Counted from the stretch's first letter, positions 11,749-23,037 are shown. The stretch: DNA of 64,000 nt from Phytophthora quininea (GCA_011947345.1 JAAVTG010000731.1:1-64000); one strand, 5' to 3'. The notes: a model not told the origin generated them from the letters alone. Numbers and translations are program-made.

Positions 11749-12059
11749 CCCTAAGAATTACTATTAACAGTTATTAACATATTGTAGTATTAACACCTTT
11801 AATAACATCTAAAAATTACTATGAAATACTAAAAACGAAAGGGCGCGCAAAGAAAAGACTGTGAGATATGGCTGATATTGTAATTTTGGATTTCTATGCT
11901 GTCTCCGTTGGTGGCGATGGTATTTGCCGTGAGTGCGCCGCTGCTGGCGCCCGCTGAGCCCGCCGTCATCACTTCGATCATCCTATGCATGCTGTTGAGA
12001 ATTCTGTCGGTCCTGACGTTGCTGCTCGCTCGATAGTGGGCTGCTGCCAAATTGAACAA

Positions 12060-12770
12060 GACGGCAAGTCAGAACCACGCCTCTCAAGAGCTTCACTGAC
12101 AACGGCTTCAATGCCACGCTGACCCAGGCGGTTCATGTTGGGGAGAAGTACAGTGGTGTGTTGCTGGAATACACGACGTTCGGTGCAGTCAACAATTACA
12201 CGCTGTTTGTGGGCGATGCGCGCAAGAATAAGCTGGTGGTGATAAATTGTATGAATTTGACGCAGCTTTCGTGCAGATCCGGGAGCGAATGTTGCACTGG
12301 GACCGGCTCAACGCTTTGGCGTCCCCATGATTTCCACGACCTACATGCTGCTTTTCTGGTGGCGACCTAGTAGTACCATCGCAAGATGGTATCATCGGAG
12401 TGTCGTTGAATGCTCGCGGAGAACCTGCATACCGAATGGCAAAATGTACTTGTCTGCGGCTGATGCTGCTATGCGCATGTCGACGTAGTTGTTGTGTCTG
12501 GCACAGCCGATATTAATGCCGATGTATTCATGGGCCTAGTTACTGGTGATCATAGTGTCCAAGAACTTGGCGAACTTCGCCACCAAGAATGTGCCAATTT
12601 TCGACACGAGCCCCTTCAAGCAGCAACTACTGCTGGTGTGACCAAGATTCTTGTGCCGTACAGCAACTTGCCTGCGGAACTGGATTGGTACGAATATACA
12701 CTTTTGTATTGCACCTTAAAACATTCTAACGTGGTATTGATGCTGCTAAACAGGTCATGAATCTCTGCCA
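12060..12770 (+). pseudogene. Decayed coding fragment, possibly Lon/S16-protease-like
   Basis: A series of short coding-like pieces in shifting frames: SFTDNGFNATLTQAV, YTTFGAVNNYTLFVGDARK, DGIIGVSLNARGEPAYRMA, VVVSGTADINADVFMG and LQAATTAGVTKILVPYSNL. The last piece resembles the 'AA..G...V.IP..N' segment of the Lon-type S16 proteolytic fold, and the run as a whole reads like one ancestral protein. Several stops and frame changes break it, more than homopolymer errors alone would explain. The family guess is weak. It could instead be an unrelated host gene fragment carried by the transposon. Confidence 0.3.
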
Positions 12771-12827
12771 TCCCAACAAGTCCCTCTGCTGCCTCCTTCA
12801 GCAACGAGCTATCTCGTTCCTCGCGCT

Positions 12828-12881
12828 GTTTTGGATTTCGCGCCAAAGAGATCTTGGCAATATCGGCGCGAAATTCAAAAC
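12828..12881. repeat. Near-perfect 17-bp inverted repeat
   Basis: GTTTTGGATTTCGCGCC at 12828-12844 and its complement (one mismatch) at 12865-12881, separated by 20 bp. A third related copy lies at about 12904-12920. It sits just upstream of the transposase gene, so it may be a promoter element or the end of a nested element. Confidence 0.6.
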
Positions 12882-13043
12882 CTGAAAGGGCACCCAAGAA
12901 TCTTGGCGCGGAAATCAAATCACGAACGCGCTTGGTTCTCCCCACAACGCAATTTGCCTCGAAGCTACTAAGTCCAAGCTCAAGTTCGTCTCACAACTAC
13001 CAGTCATCAAGCACACATCGAAGTCTTCCTCGACTCCGTCCCA

Positions 13044-15067
13044 ATGACGGGCCGCAAGCAAGATCAGCTGTGGGATGAATTCACCATCGTGCACCAGCGA
13101 GGCCCTGACAAACCACATCCTGATGTTTTATGCCCCCACTGCAGAACGTGGCGTGTTAACAGTGCCCAACTCACTCGAGACTTAGTCCGTCACTTCGAGA
13201 GTTGTGATTCAATACCGACGGACGTGAAAGCGAAACACAGCACCCGTATCGCGAAGCTGAAGAAGGGTAAACGCCGTTCCTCCAATGGCGGAGCCATGTT
13301 TTCTCCGGTTAAGTCCCGCAGAACCAGCTACGGCTCATCGACCCACCAGACCCCGGTTTTGAGTGACACCGAGATCCACGAGGTTCATGTTGAGCTTGCT
13401 AGAGGGTTTTATACGGCTGGGATACCTTTCCGAGCCATCGAAAACCCCATTTGCAAAGCGCGTTTACTCGTTGTAACCCGGCCTTCCGACTGCCTACACG
13501 TCGTGCCCTTGCGACGAGTTTGCTGAATGAGGTATACCAAGTAGAACGTTCTGAACTGGCAGAGATTCTCAAGCCACAAAAACGCCTTACTTTGGTTACC
13601 GATGGCTGGACGAACACATGTCGTGAGAGCATTGTCAACTACGTCCTGACATCGCCGAAGATGAGGCCAATGATGTGGTCGTCAGGGACGACTGGTTCTG
13701 CCAATCACACCGGAGAATTTATGGCTGAAGAAATCCTGCGAGTTATTGGTGAAGTTGAAGAGTTGGCTGGAATAGGAAAGGTGACTTCCGTTGTCTCTGA
13801 CAATGCGCCGAACATGAGATTAGCTGGGAAACTGGTGGAGGCGAGGCGCCCAAACGTTGTTTACAGTGGGTGTGCTGCCCATGCGATGAATTTGCTGCTC
13901 AAGGATATTTACAAGTTACCATTGCTGAAAGAAGTACTACAACAAGCGCTGAAAGTAACGAAGTTTGTGCGTGCTCGAAATCTGCTTTTGGCTGGAGTTA
14001 GGAAGAACAGGATGCACTTTCAGAGGGTGGGCAAGAAGAAGATTCGAGAGCTAGCACTGCCGGTCGCAACAAGATGGTATTCGCAGGAGAAGTGCATTCG
14101 AAGTGTGCTTAGCAATAAATCGCCGCTAACTACAGCGTTCACAAATTCGCAGTTGATGCGAAACTACGAGGATACTGCTGAGAACAAAGCGAAGTTGGAG
14201 AAGATCCAAGATATCGTGAGACCCAGTTCCACGTTTTGGACTAACGCGTGGGTTGTTCAGAGACTCACAGCCCCGATCACGCGTTCACTCGCCGCTCTCG
14301 AATCTGATCTGTGCTCAAATTCGATGATATTGCATGAGTTTGATCGTCTCATGCGCTCCCCTGAGTACAAAGAAGACCTTCATGGACTCCACGACAGAAC
14401 CGTTCAGCCTAAAATCCGGGATGCGATCTCAAAACGCTGGGACTTCGTTTGTTCCCGATCCAGTATCACCAGCATCGCCTATTTACTGGATCCAAGCAAG
14501 AGTCTTTCAGCTTTCGCGACCTTCGAAGGCATTAGTGTTGACAAAGTCGTCGATGACGCTGTGAAACTGGCAAAACGCACTGGGCATGTTGCTAACGCTC
14601 AAGTGACAGAAGAGGTGTTTGAGAACGCTCTAATGGAGTTGGTAGGCGCGAAAGATGACTGGGACGTGGACACTTGGAAAGCTAACAGCTCTAAACCACC
14701 TCTTGACTGGTGGATTAGAAATAATGTTTTCTCGCGGTCTCCTGTCAAGCGTTTTGCGCAACATGTTTTGAGCAGCCCCACATCTTCAGCAGCAAGTGAA
14801 CGTCTGTGGAGTATTCAAGGCTTGACCCATACCAAGCTACGAAATCGTCTGAGTGTTCCAAGTGTCGAGAAATTGTCGTTCATCCGCAACAACTGTGGCA
14901 ACAAAAATCGAAAGGGGTTGCCAGTTTATGCTACTCCACCTGCGCCGACCGAGCGTGACGATGGCGAGGAAGAGGTTGAAGAAGATGAAGAAACGGCGTT
15001 TGACCTCGATGACGAGGATTTTGAACTCCTTTTGGAGTCCTTGTCTGACTTTGACGAAGCCGACTGA
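13044..15067 (+). CDS. hAT transposase
   Basis: The ATG at 13044 begins a BED-like zinc finger (LWDEFTIV, then CPHC and HFESC). The catalytic RNase-H-like region follows with LTLVTDGWTN, VTSVVSDNAPNM and GCAAHAMNLLLKDI, consistent with the first two acidic residues. The C-terminal hAT dimerisation block is FAQHVLSSPTSSAASERLWS plus GLTHTKLRNRLS. An acidic tail (EEEVEEDEETAFDLDDEDFE) ends the protein. Two frames overlap at about 13445-13450: one extra C in the run CCCC at 13445-13448 would join ...IPFRAIENP to the rest. Total length would be about 675 residues, normal for the family. It may therefore be intact in the organism, or a recently inactivated copy. Confidence 0.9.
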
Positions 15068-15247
15068 AGCTGGACAACAAGGGGTGTTCGCAAATATGTT
15101 TGAGTTCGTGTTCTGGCAGTGCTGAGGTTTCCTGTTTCCACCAGGCTCCAAATGAAAATAAATACATAACTGCGATGACCGTCATACTTATTCGTAAGAG
15201 TTCCCACTACTTTCCATCTCGCTGTGCCACAAATTCTCTTTCGCTCC

Positions 15248-16620
15248 TTAGAGACTGCATGACTTCGTGTACGAGAGCCCTGAGTAAACATGGCTGTTGC
15301 CGATTCGCGTGTCCGATGCCACCGAGTCTATCTCTTCTTGCCGCTCGAAGAACTCGGGCACATTGTTCACCTCGCCGTCAGACTTGACCACCGGTCGGAA
15401 TGGCACGGGCGCCTCCCGCTTATACCGTTTCTCCCAGTCCACGCTGTTGAAGAAGGGGTGGTCCGTGATCTCTTGGGCGCCACACGGACCGGAGCCGAGT
15501 CGCTTGACGGGGTTGCGGCAGGTCAAACCACGGAGCAGGATCGAGCATCGTCGCAAAACTCGGACGGGAACCGCAGCGGTAGTTTGACGATGTCCTGGCA
15601 GTTGTGCTTGGCGTGGTTAGAATGGCGTGTAGCCTGCCAGCATCTCGAAGATGAGGACACCGAGCGACCAGTAGTCCACACCTTTGCCGTAAGGCACGAG
15701 GCGGATCAGCTCGGGCGCAACGTACTCAGGTGTACCACAGAACGTCTGCATGCCGTCCTTACTCGTGCGAGAGACCGAAGTCCGTCAAGACAATGAATCC
15801 CTTGTCGTTCAGCAGAATGTTCTCAGGCTTGAGGTCTCGGTACACGATGTTGTACGTGTGTAAGTGAGAAATGGCCAGCGCGAGCGGAGCAGCGTAGAAG
15901 CGCGTTCGGATCTCGTCAAAGTGCATGGCGCGCCGCAGGTGGAAGTGCAGCGTTCCGCCGTTGTAGAAGTCCGTGACGAAGTAGAGCTTGGCCTCGTTCT
16001 GGAAGGTGTACCGCAGCTTGACCATGAACGGGTGATCCACGCCTTGCAGGATCCGTCGCTCTGTCTTGGTGTGCTCCACCTGGTTCTTGGCGAACACAGC
16101 GGCCTTCTTGATGACTTTCATCGCATACACTTTGCCTTGTTCGCCTCCTGAAGCAACTGCAATCTGCTGTGGAGTCATCCCCATTGCCATCATCGTGCGA
16201 GGACTCAACAGCGGTGCCCTCTCTGTTGCTGAGGCACTTTTCTTCGTACCAACATCACCTTACCGAAGGCACCACGTCCGACAACGCGTAACAGATAAAA
16301 ATCGTTGATGGTAAGGGTGTCATACTCACGCGTCTTCAGTTCCCGTCCGCCATTGCCAATGACAGTATCGTACACAGATTTCTCACGAGGTCGTGGAGAA
16401 GGATGATCCGAGGGGGCCGTCCCACATCGCCAGCACCAGCTCCTCTGGACCGAGCCTGCTGTTGCTCCTCCAACAGCGCATTCGCACGGAGTTCACGAGA
16501 CGCGCGGCGCTGGAATTCATACGGAGTCGGTGACGCTAAGAATTTAAACACCGTATCCAGCACTTCCTTAGTCGTGTGGGGCCTTCGTTCGCGATCTTGC
16601 ACGGGCTTGTAGGGACGCAA
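15248..16620 (-). CDS. AGC-family Ser/Thr protein kinase inside the transposon, frames broken
   Basis: All core kinase motifs are present in order: [15 protein letters not shown] (glycine loop), [11 protein letters not shown] (ATP lysine), [28 protein letters not shown] (catalytic loop), [40 protein letters not shown], and NPVKRLG before an AGC tail ([20 protein letters not shown], then [11 protein letters not shown]). This is the S6K/RSK/SGK-like arrangement. The N-terminal region has [21 protein letters not shown]. The reading frame breaks about five times. Three breaks fit one missing base in a run; those after GLSHE and after GYTPF do not fit a simple one-base loss. So it may be a captured host kinase that is beginning to decay. 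Whether it is expressed is unknown. Confidence 0.75.
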
Positions 16621-16863
16621 ATGCAGCCAAATCCTGCCAGTTGTGGCTCACTTGGCCTCTTCAAAGAGCTCGACAACGGTGACGATGGCGTCGTTGTCGC
16701 CGCTCCTCCTGCACTCGCTGCTAGACTTTGCTTGTGTTTGTGTGATCACGAATGTAAATAATAACGTCGAGCTGTGGCCTTTTTCTACATTGCTCAGTAC
16801 TATTAACTACTAAGCAAAATGTTATTAAGCGTTAGTTAACACTATTAACAGTTAAGATCGCGC

Positions 16864-16878
16864 TAAGAATCCACCCTA
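16864..16878 (-). repeat. Right terminal inverted repeat of the hAT element
   Basis: Inverse complement of the left end with one mismatch; abuts the target duplication at 16879. Confidence 0.9.
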
Positions 16879-16886
16879 GCGGGAAC
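16879..16886. repeat. Target-site duplication, right copy
   Basis: GCGGGAAC, identical to 11726-11733. Confidence 0.92.
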
Positions 16887-17909
16887 CCAGGGACGATGGA
16901 CGTGCCGTTCCTGATGGACCTGGTTCGCGAGTGCAAAACGTCGAGTGGGGAGATTGCGCTACCACGATACGACAAGTCCCAGCACAATGGCCGTGGTGAT
17001 CGCGCGCCTGTCGAGGAATGGGATCGCAAGCAGGGTGGGTATTGTGCATTTCTAACGAGCTGTTTGACTCTGAAGATATTTATTTACCCGTGCTCGTCAT
17101 ACAGGTCCGCTAGATGTGCTGCTTATTGAAGGTTGGTCCATGGGATTCCAGGCGCTTGATCCCGCCAGCCCCGAACTCAGGTGACCGAATTGAAATCGGT
17201 GGCATATGATATCTCCACACACTAACTTTGACTACTTTGCCGATGGCTTTAGTGACAACATGAATGCTGTAAACAAGGAGCTGCGGGCTTTCGACGAGTT
17301 CTACGAGGAGCTGGATGGTCTTATCATCATCAAAATCGCCGATCTCGACTGGGTCTACCAGTACGTCGTTTTGCAGCTGCTATATCTTGCACAGCCCTCT
17401 TATAGCTATATTGTCACCATCTACTAGGTGGCGTGAACAGCCCGAGCAGCTCCTGCGCGAGGCCAACAAGCCGGCGATGACGCCCGACCAAGTGCGCGAC
17501 TTTGTCGACCGTTTCATGCCCGGCTACAAGACGTACACGCCCACGCTGTACAAGGACCCGAAGACGCAGCTCGACGCCAAGGGCGCCGGGGAATTGCATC
17601 TGTGGACACCTCCGTCCAAGCGTGTGGCCACCGTCCCGCGGCTCGTCTTCTCCATCTCGTCGAAGCGCGAGCCGGCCGAGCCTCCCGTTGAGTTCAACTT
17701 CAGCTCTGCGGCGCTTCAGAATTAGATGCCGGAGGTTTATAGAGAATGGCAAGTCGCGAGTCCCACTCCCATCACCGTTTTGTTTCTTCCAATCGCATGA
17801 CGCGGAGTTCTGGCCAATCATCATCCGCGACACAAGAAAATCGAGCACATTCGGAGCTGCTCGGGCCACCAGCGCTTCCCGTCGGGCAATCTGCAGAATC
17901 CAAGCGGCC

Positions 17910-19003
17910 ATGGAGCGGTACCAGAAGCTGGAGAAGGTGGGCGAGGGCACGTACGGCGTGGTGTACAAGGCCAAGGACCGCGTGACGGGTGAGGTCATCG
18001 CGCTCAAGAAGATCCGGCTGGAGGCCGAGGACGAGGGCATCCCCAGCACGGCCATCCGCGAGATCTCGCTGCTTAAGGAGCTGCAGCACTGCAATATCGT
18101 GCGTCTCTACAACATCGTGCACACGGAGCGCAAGCTCACGCTAGTGTTCGAGTACCTGGACCAGGACCTCAAGAAGTACCTGGACGTCTGCGAGAAGGGG
18201 CTGGAGAAGCCCATCCTCAAGTCCTTCTTGTACCAACTGCTGCGTGGCATTGCGTACTGCCACCAGCACCGCGTGCTACATCGGTGAGTGCCTTTTTACA
18301 GTAGCTTTGGTTGCGTATTGGAGCTGATTCGAGGTGTATGAAATAGCGACCTCAAGCCACAGAACTTGCTCATCAACCGTGAAGGCGAGCTCAAGCTTGG
18401 TGACTTTGGACTGGCGCGTGCGTTCGGCATCCCTGTGCGGAGCTACACGCACGAAGTCGTCACGCTGTGGTACCGAGCACCTGACGTCCTCATGGGTTCC
18501 CGGTGCGTGTAACTCAGATATCGCATTGTGTCGCTTATGTTTTTTGCTAAACTGTTTTTTTGCTGCACCAATAGAAAGTACTCGACGCCGGTGGACATCT
18601 GGAGTGTGGGCTGCATTTTCGCCGAGATGGCGAACGGCGGCCCTTTGTTCGCTGGCACGTCCGAAGCGGACCAGCTCGACCGTATCTTCCGGCTATTAGG
18701 TACCCCGACTCCCGACATTTACCCTGCTATCGTGGATCTCCCGGACTACCGAGTGCGTCAATCATTATTTGTTATCAAGGGTTCTCTCTTTGGCTAACCT
18801 GTTGTGTATGGTTGCAGCGGGACTTCCCCATGTACGAAACCCCGGAAAACTTGGCGCACCTGGTGCCGACGCTGGATGCAGACGGCGTGGACTTGTTGGA
18901 GCAAATGCTTCAGTACGACCCCGCGAAGCGAATCACGGCGGCCGATGCCATGCTCCACCCGTATTTCAGCGACCTGTCGCCGGTACTTACTGAGAACCAA
19001 TGA
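17910..19003 (+). CDS. Cyclin-dependent kinase, CDK5/PHO85-like
   Basis: Intact 297-residue CDK from four exons (17910-18283, 18347-18502, 18575-18752, 18818-19003). Diagnostic motifs are [12 protein letters not shown] (glycine loop with the inhibitory Thr-Tyr pair), [22 protein letters not shown] (PSTAIRE cyclin-binding helix), [12 protein letters not shown] split by intron 1, [28 protein letters not shown] (activation segment) and [12 protein letters not shown]. The activation segment has Ser, not the usual Thr of CDK1/2, before [11 protein letters not shown]. Together with [22 protein letters not shown] and HPYFSDL, this points to the CDK5/PHO85 branch rather than CDK1. It should act with a cyclin partner in cytosol or nucleus. 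The start is the first ATG in frame directly before [10 protein letters not shown], where CDKs begin. Confidence 0.95.
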
Positions 19004-19203
19004 GCCGTATGAAGCAGATGAGTAACGCGTAGCTGTTCATCCTGAGTAACGAGTAGCTTTGTGTTGTTGTTCATCCATAGAGGTCATTTCTGCCGACGCA
19101 CGTGCATCGTTGTTGTAGGTCCAGCGAACAGTCTGACAAGGATATCTTGATGAAGTTCTGCTGGAGAGTCGTCCGTTCAACATGGCGAGCGAAGAGTCGA
19201 AAA

Positions 19204-22063
19204 ATGCAAAGCCGAGTCCGACAATGCTCCGTTGTGCTTGCACTTTTGCTTCTGCTGTACTCCCTATCATACTCAAGAGCTTCAAGAAGCAGTGACCCTC
19301 GAGTCAGATGCATCCGAAGTGTGCCAAGATCCTTTACAAAAGTACAGCAAGTGGAGTTATGTGCCGCTATCCGCACCGACACCAGTTCTCATGTGGATCC
19401 AACATTACCTGGACAATGCGCTAACATGGCAATGGGCGGACGATCACTGAAATCGACCAAGTTTGCTTCTCGAGTCGAGTTGCTACGCGCCGCAGCTATC
19501 GTAAAACTCTGTGCTAATGCACAACACATCGGACCGGCAAAATGCTGGCTAGTGATCCCGACTCAACTTCGGCAGCAAATGCTCGCAGCTTCAGTGTCTC
19601 TTGATGCAGACATTGACGACTTCCCGTTACTTCGCGTTTGTCAGCACGCGCCAACTGAAGTTCCGGGTAAATGTTTACTGATGTGGCTTTCAATGAGCAG
19701 CTTGATGAAAAAACAAGAAGTTCAAGACACAGTACTCGATATTTGCGAGCAGTTCGGCGGTCAAGTAGCTGCTTTAAAACAGTGTGTAAAGCTAGCTACA
19801 CCTTATCTACGAGGTGAGAGCAACGCCGATGTTGAGATTCTCCAGCTCTGTCGATTCGTTGGAGACGGGTCAAATTTAAAAGCCATCGTGGACTGTACGT
19901 CGACGCTCGGGAAGAAGCGAGTTTCGCCATGGATAATTGGTCGATTATGTGCCGGAGTTGTCAGCGGTTCAGCAGATATTATCAATACGCAGCCACAAGT
20001 ATGCTTTATTCAAGCGCAGAGTAAACTACGGTGGATGGATGTCAATGCACAGATTATTCTGTGTAGCGACGCAATTGCCGAGTCCGCTGTAGCCCCAATC
20101 AAATGTGCATTGGAGGTGAAACATCGTGTACAAACAACCTTTTCAATTTCTAACGGAACCACACTGAACAATTTCGTGGCAAACCTCTGCTACCGCGCAA
20201 TAAGTGCCGACGCTGTAGTGGACTGCGTACGATCTCTTCCGATGAAGGCATTCTCGCCTGACCAAGCTCTACGGCTTTGTGCCGCTACAACGATGCCTGC
20301 AGAGCAGTCTGGAAATATTTCCATCCACTCCACGTGCGCCTCTAAGGCTCGAGCACTTCTTCAACGCGCAATGTCGTTGAATTCTGACTCCGGGCTGAGC
20401 ATTTCGGCCTCTTCAGCGGCAGTTCGCGTGTGTGAGCATACCACGTCGGATGCACCGAGCAAGTGTCTTGAAGATACGCAATTTGACAAATCACTGCCAG
20501 TGGCGCTTCGAGTCGATCTGTGCCAACGAGCGACGTCGAATGCACCACAACAATGCTTGAGGTCGCTGCGGAAGTTTATCAATGGACAGCGTCTGGAAAT
20601 TTCGGCTGCAGTTGCTGTGTGCAGCCAGACAGAATCGCTGGGCCCTGTTGAGTGCCTCACCGAGCTGTTTCAAGAGTCACGTTTGGTCAATGGAGCAATT
20701 GCCTCACAGCTTTGCCGAGCGGCGAAGGATTTAGAGCCTGCTCGTTGCTTCCTCGCCTCACTACGATCATTCAACGATGCTTTAAAAGTATCCCTTTGCC
20801 ATCAAGCTGAGAGCGCGGCACCAGCCTCGTGTGCGACGACGACAGTATCGCGACTAGGAAATGACCCGCTTCAAATGGTGGCTTTGTGCAGAGGCGCGCG
20901 ATCAGCGGCGCCAGCAGCGTGTGCGGTTGAGGCTCCATTCGGCATGGATGAAAAGAGTTTAGTGCTGCTCTGCCAAAATGCTGCGAGTATTGAGCCTGCA
21001 AAATGCGCTCACGCTGTATCATCTTCGTTAAGAGTTCCGTGGCTCAAGGTAGCGCAGGTTTGTGTCGGCGCCAGTTCCACAGTTCCCGGACGTTGTCTTG
21101 ATCGCCAAATTCGACAGTCACGGCTTAAACTGCATGCCTTTGACGATAAAAAGACTGTGAAGGAGTGTCGAATGGCGATTGCTAGACCTTCGTCGTTGAA
21201 GATTGCAGAGTCCTCGTATAACTGCCCAGAGTTGCGTCCGACATGCCCTCTGCAGCTTGTGATTAACGTCTTGGATCAATATGGCGAATTCGTGCTCAGC
21301 AGTGAAGACACTGTGCACGTTCGTGTGAAATTCACACACGAAGAAGACCACCGGCGTGAAAGCTTCCGACGCTGGGAACCAAGACTGGTAGGGCCTTCGT
21401 ACGCCGTCATTGCCAATGGAACAGCCGTCTTCTCGAACTTGCAATTTTCTGCTGCAGGCGAGTACACGCTCACGTTTCGTGCTGGAGGGGTGTGACGGAA
21501 GAGGTTGTACGCGTGCTGGTCCACCCCGACCTCGCCCAAGAGGCTTTAGAAAGGCGATGCGAGTCGCTCTTCTCACGATTCCAGTGCAGCAGTCACAATG
21601 ACCAACACTACTCCGAGCTGATTTTATCGCGCGTATTCCATCTAAGTGCCGTCACTTGTCAGCAGTACTGGCTCGACAATATCGGCGGCTTAACATACCG
21701 AGGTTTCACAGCTCCGAACGACTCGCTCTACACGCTATCACGCCCGCTCTACGACTTATTCACGTACGTAGCCCTTTCCTTGCGTGTTTATTGTGCGTCT
21801 GACGAAATCCATTGCTTGGTATCCTGTATTACAGCAACTCGAATGTGCCGCATCCAGATATGACCGCGTACGAACTGCTCGGTCTCAGCGAGGGCGAAAC
21901 GAGTCGCACTGCCATCCGACGAGCGTATCATCGGAAGTCGCTGGAGTGGCATCCGGACAAATGGCATTCTGTGGCGGCTGCGCTGCCTCCTGTGTGGCAG
22001 TATGAACTCGGCAGCATTTACTCGCTGGTCACACAGGCCTATGATCGCCTCTTGCATCCGTAA
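19204..22063 (+). CDS. Secreted or luminal cysteine-repeat protein with C-terminal J domain
   Basis: The ATG at 19204 gives a basic start then a signal or anchor helix (CSVVLALLLLLYSLSYSRA). About sixteen degenerate repeats follow, each about 35-45 residues, of the form L-C-x(8-10)-P-x2-C: VKLCANAQHIGPAKCW, VRVCEHTTSDAPSKCL, VDLCQRATSNAPQQCL, VSLCHQAESAAPASC and others. Next is a beta-rich segment (PLQLVINVLDQYGEFVLSSED ... GEYTLTFRAGG). One missing base in the G run near 21484-21490 shifts the frame; the protein then continues VTEEVVRVLVHPD to YTLSRPLYDLF. A 71-bp intron (about 21764-21834) follows. The last exon is a J domain: TAYELLGLSEGETSRTAIRRAYHRKSLEWHPDKW with the HPD triad. J domains activate Hsp70. 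The whole protein would be about 925 residues. The architecture is unfamiliar to me. Confidence 0.7.
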
Positions 22064-22201
22064 AACCCTCGACAAGACCAAGTTGAACCAAACTTCAACA
22101 TGCACGTGTACTAGTTTAGTACTTTTATTGAGCCAATCAAAAGGTGTTAAAATTATAGGACCGCCCATTTGCTCGCCGATCGCCACATTCGGAAGCGCAA
22201 C

Positions 22202-22910
22202 ATGCAGGACGCGCTGCTGGCAATTCTGCGCGGCGTCCGCAATGGCTCCTACTACGGCACCAAGGTGCGCGCCCCACACGGTGCGTCTACTTCCTCTCTA
22301 CTGCGAATGGACTGTTCAGTAACCCTGTCTATTATCTGCAGCGATGGTCATGATCTTCCTCTTCCAGAAGGGATCGCTGCGGCAGAAGCTGCACGGCGTC
22401 GTGCGACTAACTTTCGAGCACAGTAAGAACTTGGCGCTGTTTGTGGGCGTCTACAAGGCCGTGCTGCTGGTGCTACGGACCCACCAGCAGCAGGCTCTGG
22501 GCCAGCATGTGACTGTGAGTGTGGGAAAGCCTGGCGCTCATTGGCATGCGGCGGTTGCCGGCGGCATTGGCGGCTACTTGGTCTGGGGTCGGTACTCTAG
22601 CGTCAACTTCCAGATCGTCTTGTACCTCATGTCCCGAGTGCTCATTGCGGCGGTGCGAGCGCTGGCTGCCAAGGGATACAAGCCGTTTGCAGGACATCAC
22701 TTTAAAGACATGTACCCGCTGCTGGCGACGGCGGTCTGGGCGGCTGTGATGTGGCTGTACGAGAACGAACCGGCCAAGCTTCACCCTTCGCTGCTTAAGA
22801 GTATGCAGTTCCTGTACGATTCGTCGTGTCGGTGGAAGAACGGGATCGTTGACTTCCTCCCGTCACCTGCCACGACTGCCGTGCTGCTGCTTACATGGAT
22901 GCAACTCTGA
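22202..22910 (+). CDS. PXMP4: Peroxisomal membrane protein 4 (PXMP4/PMP24), Tim17 family
   Basis: Intact 215-residue protein from two exons (22202-22280, 22342-22910), close to the usual length of about 212. It follows PXMP4 nearly block by block: LLAILRGVRNGSYYGTKVRAPHA, VMIFLFQKGSLRQKLHGV, a central Gly-rich segment (AVAGGIGGYLVWGRYSSVNFQI), VLYLMSRVLIAAVRALAAKGYKP, and the Trp-rich VWAAVMWLYENEPAKLHPSLLKSMQFLY. The protein is a multi-pass peroxisomal membrane protein of uncertain transport role. The start is the first ATG preceding the conserved ILRGVRNG block. It lies 140 bp after the J-domain gene on the same strand. Confidence 0.92.
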
Positions 22911-23037
22911 GAGCTGATCGGAGCCGGCACCTCGACAGAAAGCGCTGCTGCAGTTTTGAAACAGGATGAATTGCATCTATTTTTTTTACTTCCAAAAGGT
23001 AGACTTATTCACAGTCTTGCAGGCGATGTCCTAACGC

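Larger units (their letters stand above)
11734..16878. mobile_element. hAT-superfamily DNA transposon with extra cargo (5,145 bp)
   Basis: Both ends are defined by the sequence. The left end begins TAGGGTGGATCCTTA and the inverted right end begins TAGGGTGGATTCTTA (14 of 15 match), flanked by a perfect 8-bp duplication. Just inside, CTATTAACAGTTA occurs in the same orientation at 11761-11773 and 16842-16854, and further GTTA/TTAAC words cluster at both ends, as expected for subterminal transposase-binding repeats. Inside are a hAT transposase gene (13044-15067, +), an AGC-family kinase gene (15248-16620, -) and a decayed coding fragment (about 12060-12770, +). The perfect target duplication suggests a fairly recent insertion. 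Whether one element moved with cargo, or smaller insertions are nested in it, is not settled. Confidence 0.9.
11270..17725 (+). pseudogene. GLYK: D-glycerate 3-kinase gene, split by a hAT transposon
   Basis: D-glycerate 3-kinase phosphorylates glycerate to 3-phosphoglycerate. The 5' part (ATG 11270) has DDYYLPMFSWT, then the P-loop CIGLSCPQGGGKTTASM and a MSLDDVYW block. The 3' part resumes after the transposon with NPGTMDVPFLMDLV, then LLIEGWSMGFQ, IIIKIADLDWVYQWR and [12 protein letters not shown], ending at 17725. Exon 2 begins at 11722 after an intron (11653-11721). The element sits exactly after its fourth codon, between 11733 and the duplicated target at 16879-16886. Later introns are about 17035-17104, 17181-17252 and 17361-17427. 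There is also a frame break in the G run near 11455-11459, perhaps a sequencing error. As sequenced the gene cannot make a full protein unless the element excises, is spliced out, or is absent from the other allele. Confidence 0.88.
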
